Part shown: positions 13,367 to 18,559 of the stretch, in pieces
How the letters are laid out: each line of letters begins with the position of its first letter
Position numbering within the stretch: position 1 is the stretch's first letter
NCBI GenBank assembly: GCA_964374095.1
Contig: CAYJXJ010000086.1
Location: forward strand, 1-18,559
Reading direction: 5' to 3'
DNA from: CAYJXJ01 sp964374095
Lineage (GTDB): Bacteria > Elusimicrobiota > Elusimicrobia > UBA1565 > UBA9628
DNA: 18,559 nt
Position numbers and translations under genes: made by a program
The notes under the pieces: model-generated
Told to the model about the DNA's origin: nothing
The model's database searches: none
Seen by the model: the letters and a program-made list of their open reading frames with translations, nothing else

Positions 13367-15226
13367 CTAGCGGGGCGGCGCCACGAGCGGGCGCCAGACG
13401 GCCTCGAGGTACGGGCTCTCTCCCCGATATCCATGGCCCCGGAGAAGACCCTCCAATCGAGCGCGGAGCTCGCCCCCTTCCGGGAGCTGAGCCAGGGCGC
13501 GCGCGCGCGACCAATCGGCCTCGGCCCCCGCCCGGTCGCCGAGGTCCAGGCGGGCCAAAGCCAGGTTCGCCAAAGACCAGAGGCTCTCCTGCGACCGGCT
13601 CAGGAGCCTTTGGCAGGCGCGCGCTCTCCCGCTCAGGCGCAAGGCCTCCCCCCGCCAAACCGCCGCCTCCCGGTCCCCGGGGTGAAGGGCCTGAGCCCGG
13701 TCCAGGTCGGGCAGGGCCTCGGCCGGCGCGCCCAGGCAGATCCTGGCTCCGGCCCGCCAGCAAAGAGCCCACCGCGCCCCCCGGCCGAAAGCCTGGTCCA
13801 GGATCCTCAGGGCCCGGCGAAAGCGTCCGGCCCACAGCTCCAGCGCCCCCTCCCAGGCCCAGGCGTCGGGCTTATCCGCCTCGGGGGCCAGGCGCCTGGC
13901 CCGGCGCATGCATGCCAGGGCCTGCGGCCGCCGGTTCAGGCAGAGCAGGGCCTCGGCGCGGAAACCCAGGGACCTCCAATCCGCCGGGGTCTGGCGCGCG
14001 GCGCGGGCCAGGAGCGCCGCGGCCCGGGCGTAATCCCGGCTCGCGAGCCGAAACCGCCCCGCGCGCTGGATCATCCAGCCGTAGCGGCCGCCGGTCAGCG
14101 CCTCGAGCGCCGTGAAATCCCCGCCGGCCGCGGCCTCCTCCGGAGCCAATTGCGCCCTGTAATACCGGGCCCAAGGCTCTCCCGCGCCGCGTTTGATGAG
14201 CCGGGTCAGGGAGGAGCGGTAGGCCGGGCCCGCGGCCTCGGCCAGGCCCGCGGTCCAGGGGTCGATGAGGACCCAAAGCCCCCGCGTTCCCAGGTCCGGG
14301 AGAAGGGCCTCTCCCAGGGCGAAGGCCTCCTCGAACCGGCCCGCGCCGGCCAGGGCCCGGAAGCGGTCGAGCCTCTCCGCGGGCGCCAGCCGGGACAAGG
14401 CGGATTCCCACACCCGCGCGGCCTCCTCGGGGCGCCGCTGCCGCCAGCAGGCCTCGGCGGCACGGGACCAGGCCGCCATGCGCTCCCCCGCGGCCTCCGG
14501 TCCCCGGGCCGGTGGTTCCTGCCTGGATCCCGAGTCCAAGGCCGCTTCCGCGCGCCGCAGCGCCCGCTCGGCCGCGGGGAAATCGAGGGCGCGAAGCCAC
14601 CGGCGGCGGGTCCCCTCGAGGCGGCCCTCCGTCCGGGCCTTTTGCGCCAGCTTCAAGAGGATCCCCCCCAGCTCCCGGCGCGCCTCCCGGTGGACCGGCT
14701 CCACGCGCAGCAGCGAGGCCCAGGCGGCCAAGGCCTCCGCGTCGGACCCGGCGGCCTGCGCCGCGAGCGCGCGCTCGCGCAGCAGCCCGGCCAGCGCGCG
14801 CCTCAGCAGGACGTGGCGCGGCGCGCGGGCCTGGGCGCGGCGCAGCGCGGCGATGGCTCCCGGCAAATCGCCCTCGGACCGGAGCATCCCGGCCAGGCCC
14901 AGGGCGGCCTGGGCGCAGCCCGGATCGCCGCGCAGCGCCGCGAGGAACCGGCCGCGCGCCTGGCGGACGCGGCCCAGGGCCCGGAGGCAGTGCGCGGCCA
15001 TGACCGCGAGGTCGGGGGCCCGGGTCTCCCGCAGGCCGCGCTCGAAGACGGCCAACGCCGCGTCGAATCGGCCGCTGTTGAAGAGCCGGGTCCCGCGGGC
15101 CCGGATGCCGGATCCCGGGGATCGCAGGAGACTCTGGATACAGCCCGTCAGTTCCTTCAGCTTGGCAAGTTCCTCGTCATCCTCGATCACGAGTATTCGG
15201 CGGTCCAGGGTCCATTCTACAAACAT
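13367..15226 (-). CDS. TPR-repeat protein, 619 aa
   Basis: The protein is almost entirely helical repeats of tetratricopeptide type, for example GRFDAALAVFERGL near residue 50 and AEALPDLDRAQALHPGDREA near 510. It is Ala/Arg/Leu-rich throughout. A less repetitive block (about 280-390) contains GLWVLIDPWTAGLAEAAG and GRYGWMIQRAGRF. There is no signal peptide or membrane segment, so it is probably cytoplasmic; TPR arrays are protein-protein scaffolds. The N-terminus (RRILVIEDDEELAKLKEL) resembles a short acidic helix. No ribosome site is clear at ATG 15226, and coding-like sequence in another frame lies just upstream, so the start may be wrong. It lies between the ABC exporter and the RiPP operon on the same strand. 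Confidence 0.8.
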   Translation of the reverse strand: MFVEWTLDRRILVIEDDEELAKLKELTGCIQSLLRSPGSGIRARGTRLFNSGRFDAALAVFERGLRETRAPDLAVMAAHCLRALGRVRQARGRFLAALRGDPGCAQAALGLAGMLRSEGDLPGAIAALRRAQARAPRHVLLRRALAGLLRERALAAQAAGSDAEALAAWASLLRVEPVHREARRELGGILLKLAQKARTEGRLEGTRRRWLRALDFPAAERALRRAEAALDSGSRQEPPARGPEAAGERMAAWSRAAEACWRQRRPEEAARVWESALSRLAPAERLDRFRALAGAGRFEEAFALGEALLPDLGTRGLWVLIDPWTAGLAEAAGPAYRSSLTRLIKRGAGEPWARYYRAQLAPEEAAAGGDFTALEALTGGRYGWMIQRAGRFRLASRDYARAAALLARAARQTPADWRSLGFRAEALLCLNRRPQALACMRRARRLAPEADKPDAWAWEGALELWAGRFRRALRILDQAFGRGARWALCWRAGARICLGAPAEALPDLDRAQALHPGDREAAVWRGEALRLSGRARACQRLLSRSQESLWSLANLALARLDLGDRAGAEADWSRARALAQLPEGGELRARLEGLLRGHGYRGESPYLEAVWRPLVAPPR

Positions 15227-15348
15227 TCGCGCCCGCGGGCGCGGGCTTCTCCCTCGACTTCTTCCTTAGTGAAGAGGTGTTCGTACGATAAATCCGTCCT
15301 GATGATGTCCCCGGGCCGCGGCGTACCGAGGGCTTCTTCCTTCGGTCA
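15227..15348 (-). other. Intergenic stretch with coding-like open frames and a 16-bp palindrome
   Basis: A 27-codon frame starts at ATG 15349, sharing a base with the permease stop, and ends at 15266. A second frame, open from about 15345 to 15224, has no usual start codon but reads like protein (GDIIRTDLSYEHLFTKEEVE) with higher third-position GC. The palindrome CGCGCCCGCGGGCGCG is at 15228-15243. This could be a small gene, a frameshifted N-terminal part of the TPR gene, or a remnant. Confidence 0.35.
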
Positions 15349-16164
15349 TCAGTAGTGTCCCAACGTGCCGTCGGCGCGGGCCTCGCGCAAGGCCGCCCGA
15401 AAGGCCAGGAGGCCGAGCGGGAGGAGAATCACCGTGAAAGCCGCCAAGGCGGCCAGCCGCGGCGCGATCTGGGCGATCGTGGCGGACTTGAGCAGACTCA
15501 GGCGCAGGGCCTCCAGGGCGTGGCTCATCGGCACCAGGAGCGAGAGCCCGCGCAGCCACTCGGGCAGCAGCGAAAGCGGGAAGTAGACCCCGCCGAGGAG
15601 CTCCGACACGGCCCCGAGCACCCAAGCGACCGGGTCTCCCCGCTTGAACTTCAGGATGAAGGCCGCGGAAAGCAGGCCGATGCTGGCCAGGGCCGCCAGG
15701 GTAAAGGCCAAGGCCAGCGCGGCGGCCGGCAGATTGGCCAGGGGAAAGCCCGCGCCGAAGAGCATCGTCCCGGCCAGAAGATAGATGGAGACCTGCAGGG
15801 TCGCGGCGAGAAAATCCCACTGCGCGGAGCCCAAGAGGAATGCCGGAACGCCGACCGGCGCGGCGAGCACCGACTCCAAAGTGCCGAGGTATTGCTCGTG
15901 ACGGATGCTCTGGGCCAAGGAATGCAGGCCCACGTTCTGGTAGGCGGAGAATGCCAGGCCCACGAGAACGAACGGGAAGTAATCGCCCCCGTAGGGGGCG
16001 AGGGCCGGCGCGGCCTGTGGTCCGAGGAGCTTGGCGACGAAGTAGAAGGTAGCCACCGACAGGACGATCGAGAGGGCCTCCAGCGCCATCCCGAGCCGGT
16101 AGGAAAGGCTCGATAGGATGTCCCGGCGCAGGAAGGCCCAGAGCACCCGCGCCAGGGCCGTCAT
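15349..16164 (-). CDS. ABC-2 type transporter permease, 271 aa
   Basis: Six hydrophobic segments can be seen, at about residues 28-45, 62-80, 110-135, 142-168, 180-200 and 233-255, the usual topology of ABC-2 permeases. The conserved cytoplasmic region reads IRHEQYLGTLESVLAAPVG (about 88-106), with E-x-G-T-L-E being typical. GGVYFPLSLLPEWLRGLSLLVPMSHALEALR matches the C-terminal ABC-2 motif. Its ATG overlaps the ATPase stop (ATGA), so the two subunits are co-translated. Family role: inner-membrane export channel for polysaccharide, drug, lipid or peptide substrates. The substrate cannot be read from the sequence. Confidence 0.92.
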   Translation of the reverse strand: MTALARVLWAFLRRDILSSLSYRLGMALEALSIVLSVATFYFVAKLLGPQAAPALAPYGGDYFPFVLVGLAFSAYQNVGLHSLAQSIRHEQYLGTLESVLAAPVGVPAFLLGSAQWDFLAATLQVSIYLLAGTMLFGAGFPLANLPAAALALAFTLAALASIGLLSAAFILKFKRGDPVAWVLGAVSELLGGVYFPLSLLPEWLRGLSLLVPMSHALEALRLSLLKSATIAQIAPRLAALAAFTVILLPLGLLAFRAALREARADGTLGHY

Positions 16165-16928
16165 GCGCCTTCCCCGCAGAGCCGGCGATAGGCCTCGGCG
16201 GGCTCCTGCGTTCCCGCGGTCCGCAACAACTCGGGCGGGGCCGCGCAGGCCGCCGCCCGCCCCCGCGCGAGGACCAGGATTTCCGATGCCGTTGTCCAGG
16301 CCTCATCGAGGCGGTGCGTGCTCCAAAGGACCAACCGGCCGCTGCGGCCGGCGTACTCGCCCCGCACCCAGGCCGCCACCCGGCCGGCCGCGGCCGGGTC
16401 AAGGCTCTTGGTCGGCTCATCGAGAATGAGCAGAGCGGGCTCATGGAGAAGGGCCCGGGCGAGGGAGAGCCTCTGCTTCATTCCCGCCGAGATCTCCTGG
16501 TAGCGGATCGGCAATACCTCCGCGAGCTCCAAGGGCGCCTCGAGTTGGCCCAAGCGCCGCCGCAGGCCCGCCTCGTCGAGACCGCGCAGGCGGGCGAAGA
16601 ACCTCAGGTTTTCAAGACCGGACAAACGGCCGTAGAACGAGCGCTCCTCTCCCGGGGAGAACCCCGCCGCGGCCGCCGCTTCCCAGGGACGTCCCGCGAC
16701 GTCGGCGCCTCCCAATTCGAAGCGGCCCGCATCGGCCGAAAGGAGGCCCCCCAGGACCTTGAGGAGCGTGGTCTTGCCGGCGCCGTTGGGCCCCAGAACG
16801 CACACGATGGATCCCGCTCCGGCCGAGAAGGTCACGCCGTCAAGGACCCGCCGGCGCTCGCGCGGCGCCGGAAAGGTCTTAATCAGCCCGTCAACTCTCA
16901 GGAAAGGGGTCACGCCTGCGCTTTGCAC
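16161..16928 (-). CDS. ABC transporter ATP-binding subunit, about 255 aa
   Basis: Walker A is GPNGAGKTTLLK (about residues 46-57), the signature is ISAGMKQRLSLARAL (S-A-G-M in place of S-G-G-Q), Walker B is LLILDEPTKSLDP, and the H-loop is LWSTHRLDEA. It powers the ABC-2 permease encoded by the overlapping downstream gene. The start is uncertain: GTG 16928 and GTG 16913 are in frame, neither has a ribosome site, and both lie within one arm of the long inverted repeat at 16906-16980, which could mask them in the mRNA. Confidence 0.9.
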   Translation of the reverse strand: MQSAGVTPFLRVDGLIKTFPAPRERRRVLDGVTFSAGAGSIVCVLGPNGAGKTTLLKVLGGLLSADAGRFELGGADVAGRPWEAAAAAGFSPGEERSFYGRLSGLENLRFFARLRGLDEAGLRRRLGQLEAPLELAEVLPIRYQEISAGMKQRLSLARALLHEPALLILDEPTKSLDPAAAGRVAAWVRGEYAGRSGRLVLWSTHRLDEAWTTASEILVLARGRAAACAAPPELLRTAGTQEPAEAYRRLCGEGA

Positions 16929-16980
16929 TTCTAAGCTCTAGCCTATCCAGCTGGAAAGTGCAACGCGCAGGCGTGACCCC
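16906..16980. repeat. Long inverted repeat between the HD-GYP and ABC genes
   Basis: The arms at 16906-16930 and 16956-16980 are 25 bases each with one mismatch and a 25-base loop. They carry GGGGTCACGCCTGCGC and its complement. The right arm begins one base after the HD-GYP stop and the left arm covers the ABC ATPase start codons. No T-run follows on the minus strand, so a simple intrinsic terminator is unlikely. Attenuator, processing signal or small mobile element are open options. Confidence 0.82.
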
Positions 16981-16981
16981 G

Positions 16982-18163
16982 CTAGGCGATCCACCAGCGG
17001 TTGGCCTGGAAGGCCAAGAGCAGCTTGCGGTCCCGCAGCCGCAGCTTGGTCTCATCGATGGCGCGCGAAATGTGGATGAGACGATTTTGGGCGAGATTGA
17101 TGACCCTGGGGGGCGAGATGGGCCGGCCGTGGCCGTCGAGACGCACCTTGACCGCGGGCAGGGTCGGGGTACGGTGATGGATCTCGATGACCGTGGCGAT
17201 TTCGCCGCCGGAGAGCTCGACGAAGGACCCCGGGGGATAGAGCGTGATGCGCTCGACGAAGGCCTGCAGCAGTTTACGGTCGAATTCGGGGGCGTGCTCG
17301 CGGATGAGCTTCTTGACGGCCTCATGGGGGATGAGCGGCTCGCGCCAGGCGCGGTAGTGGCTCATGGCCTCGTAGACGTCGACGAGCCCTATGATTTGCG
17401 CCGCCATGTGGATGTCGGCGGACTTCGTGACGGCCTTGGGATAGCCGCTCCCGCCCTTGCGCTCGTGCGCCTGGCCGATGATGCCGGAAATCGTGCGGCG
17501 GGTATTCTCCTCGATGTCGTCGATATTCTCGAGGAGTTTTTGGCTCTCGAGGGGATGCAGCCGGACCTCCTGGTATTCTTCCGGGGTCAAAGCGCGCGGC
17601 GCGGCGGCGAGCCCCAGGTATTTGACCATGCCGATATCGTGCAGCAGGGCGGCCAGGCCGATCTGCCGGAGGCTTTCCCGATCCCAGTCCAATCCCTGGG
17701 CCACGTACATGGATAGGATCGAGACGTTCGTCGCATGGGCGTAGAGATAGTTGCTGGCCGTGGAGCGCGTGGTCAGGGCCAGCAGGGGATGGGGAGCGGT
17801 CTCCAGATTTTGGAGCAGCGCGGTCACCGTCTGGTTGAGCAAGCGGCCGAAATTGACCGATCCCCGGTCCAATTCCCTCAACAAGTCGCGCAGGACGGAT
17901 ACGGCGTGGCCGTAGGACTCCTGCGCCAGGCGCCGCTGTATCGGCGAGGCCGCGGGCGAAGGCGCGGCGGTCCGGGCGGCGGCCGCAGGGGGCGTCGGCC
18001 CGCCCGCTTTCGCGGCCGGGGCCGACGCGGGGGATGCCCCGCGCGGGAAAAGCGGCTTGGGCGGGGCCTTCTCCGCCGGCGGGGGCGCGGGAACCACCGC
18101 CGCGGGCGGCTCGGCCGGGCGCGCGGGGGATTTTTCCTTTTTCTTGAAGTCCGAGAACTTCAT
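16982..18163 (-). CDS. HD-GYP domain protein (candidate cyclic-di-GMP phosphodiesterase), 393 aa
   Basis: ATG 18163 is chosen over in-frame upstream codons because AGGTG lies 6 bases before it and the -10 is close by. Residues 1-75 are a low-complexity Lys/Pro/Ala linker. The HD-GYP domain spans about 140-320: YAHATNVSILSMYVA, HDIGM (His175, Asp176), HERKGGSGYP (His233; GYP 240-242) and VDVYEAMSHYRAWR. The metal ligands and GYP loop are present; the usual HDIGK lysine is Met179. The C-terminal part (about 330-393, VELSGGEIATVIEIHHRTP) is a small beta domain common after HD-GYP in this type. Inferred role: cyclic-di-GMP breakdown and so control of surface or motility functions. There is no membrane segment or receiver domain. 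Confidence 0.9.
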   Translation of the reverse strand: MKFSDFKKKEKSPARPAEPPAAVVPAPPPAEKAPPKPLFPRGASPASAPAAKAGGPTPPAAAARTAAPSPAASPIQRRLAQESYGHAVSVLRDLLRELDRGSVNFGRLLNQTVTALLQNLETAPHPLLALTTRSTASNYLYAHATNVSILSMYVAQGLDWDRESLRQIGLAALLHDIGMVKYLGLAAAPRALTPEEYQEVRLHPLESQKLLENIDDIEENTRRTISGIIGQAHERKGGSGYPKAVTKSADIHMAAQIIGLVDVYEAMSHYRAWREPLIPHEAVKKLIREHAPEFDRKLLQAFVERITLYPPGSFVELSGGEIATVIEIHHRTPTLPAVKVRLDGHGRPISPPRVINLAQNRLIHISRAIDETKLRLRDRKLLLAFQANRWWIA

Positions 18164-18182
18164 GCTTGCACCTGTTCGAGGA

Positions 18183-18191
18183 ATTGTAGCA
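18183..18191 (-). promoter_or_regulatory. Extended -10 promoter of the HD-GYP gene
   Basis: TGCTACAAT on the minus strand fits an extended -10 (TGnTAnnnT). No -35 match is seen. It ends 20 bases before ATG 18163, leaving a short leader with the AGGTG ribosome site. Confidence 0.5.
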
Positions 18192-18276
18192 CATGGCCGC
18201 CGCTCCCGGGCGCGCCAACGGCACGGGATGGCGGCCGTCGATCCGACCCGTCTGGGTCCGACATAGGTTTTTCCGC

Positions 18277-18302
18277 CGCCGCCTCCACCGGTGGAGGCGG
18301 CG
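18277..18302. repeat. 26-bp perfect palindrome between divergent promoters
   Basis: CGCCGCCTCCACC is followed directly by its reverse complement with no gap. It lies 32 bases upstream of the -35 at 18334 and about 90 bases upstream of the HD-GYP -10. Possible binding site for a dimeric regulator, or a cruciform. The remainder of 18164-18381 shows only the two promoters. Confidence 0.75.
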
Positions 18303-18333
18303 CCTGCGCTTCCAATAATTGGCGGCGCGGGTA

Positions 18334-18362
18334 TTGACAAAATCCCGGTGGCGCCCTACACT
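18334..18362 (+). promoter_or_regulatory. Promoter for the gene starting at 18382
   Basis: TTGACA (18334-18339), 17 bases, TACACT (18357-18362). The transcript would start near 18369, 13 bases before ATG 18382. Confidence 0.7.
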
Positions 18363-18381
18363 CTAGAGTCCAGAGTCCAAA

Positions 18382-18559
18382 ATGGCCACCCCACACGAAG
18401 ATTTGCGGGCCGCCCTGAAGCGGATCAAGTCCGATATCGAGCGGCAATCCTCCCCGCCCCCCGGCGCCGACCCCCCACCACCCCCCGCGTCCCCGAAGGC
18501 CGACGAAGGGCCAGCGCTCCCGCCCACACTCCCACCCGGCGCCCGTCCCCCCCGCCGCT
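18382..18559 (+). CDS. Unrecognised proline-rich protein, partial (runs off the right edge)
   Basis: ATG 18382 opens a frame with no stop for the remaining 59 codons. The first 20 residues look helical (MATPHEDLRAALKRIKSDIE), then the sequence becomes Pro/Ala-rich (for example GADPPPPPASPKADEGP), suggesting a flexible linker before a domain outside the window. A near-consensus promoter precedes it and there is no strong ribosome site. It is divergent from the HD-GYP gene. No family was recognised. Confidence 0.6.
   Translation, partial: MATPHEDLRAALKRIKSDIERQSSPPPGADPPPPPASPKADEGPALPPTLPPGARPPRR

Noticed and set aside
13433..15355. 640-codon plus-strand open frame
   Set aside because: It is antisense to the TPR protein; the product is Pro/Gly/Arg/Gln-rich low complexity without recognisable motifs.
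15266..16444. 392-codon minus-strand frame over the ABC genes
   Set aside because: It is a same-strand shadow of the ABC permease and ATPase, which carry all expected motifs in their own frames.
16906..16980. Rho-independent terminator for the HD-GYP gene
   Set aside because: The stem is very long with a 25-base loop and no U-run follows; it also contains the next gene's start codons.
16982..18340. Longer 452-codon version of the HD-GYP protein
   Set aside because: The extra N-terminus runs through the extended -10, the ribosome site and a perfect palindrome, and has no protein-like character; ATG 18163 is better placed.

Overview
The window is GC-rich and densely coded, with no tRNA, rRNA, CRISPR array or transposase. 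Signal-peptide surface proteins built from fibronectin type III (FN3) domains, a PorV/PorQ-like outer-membrane barrel and TPR-rich proteins point to a Gram-negative bacterium. The style resembles Elusimicrobiota or a related candidate phylum. That placement is inference from gene style, not a marker gene.

Layout. (1) 1-4494, minus strand: two exported surface proteins in one transcription unit, a 464-aa adhesin/fibre-like protein and then a very long FN3-repeat protein that runs off the left edge. A near-consensus sigma70 promoter lies at 4604-4632. (2) 4634-7725, plus strand: a seven-repeat beta-propeller/FN3 exported protein with a sorting-type C-terminal domain, coupled by an ATGA overlap to a PorV/PorQ-like barrel protein whose signal-peptide region holds a 40-bp palindrome. 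(3) 7726-10640, plus strand: an accessory island with BrnT-BrnA and YefM-YoeB toxin-antitoxin pairs, a decayed copy of the porV-like 3' end, two pairs of 52-bp repeats and an AAA/DUF4143 ATPase. The three transcription units here have -10 boxes only 7-8 bases before their ATG, so they look leaderless. (4) 13227-10627, minus strand: a compact RiPP (ribosomally made, post-translationally modified peptide) operon in the order HprK-like kinase, PqqD-like recognition protein, radical SAM/SPASM enzyme, 52-aa three-cysteine precursor and S26-type peptidase. Neighbouring genes overlap or abut, and a TTGTAA-17-TATAGT promoter precedes the first. (5) 18163-13367, minus strand: an HD-GYP protein, a long inverted repeat, an ABC-2 exporter (ATPase and permease) and a TPR protein. 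(6) A divergent, proline-rich gene starts at 18382 and leaves the window.

How the genes fit together. The RiPP operon is the strongest candidate for an undescribed system. PqqD would present the precursor to the radical SAM enzyme, which would modify residues around Cys29/Cys32/Cys45. The S26-type protein, with cysteine where the catalytic serine is expected, would cut off the leader, and the HprK-like protein may phosphorylate a partner. The co-directional ABC-2 exporter upstream could move the product, but it sits behind a TPR gene and a separate promoter, so that link is only positional.
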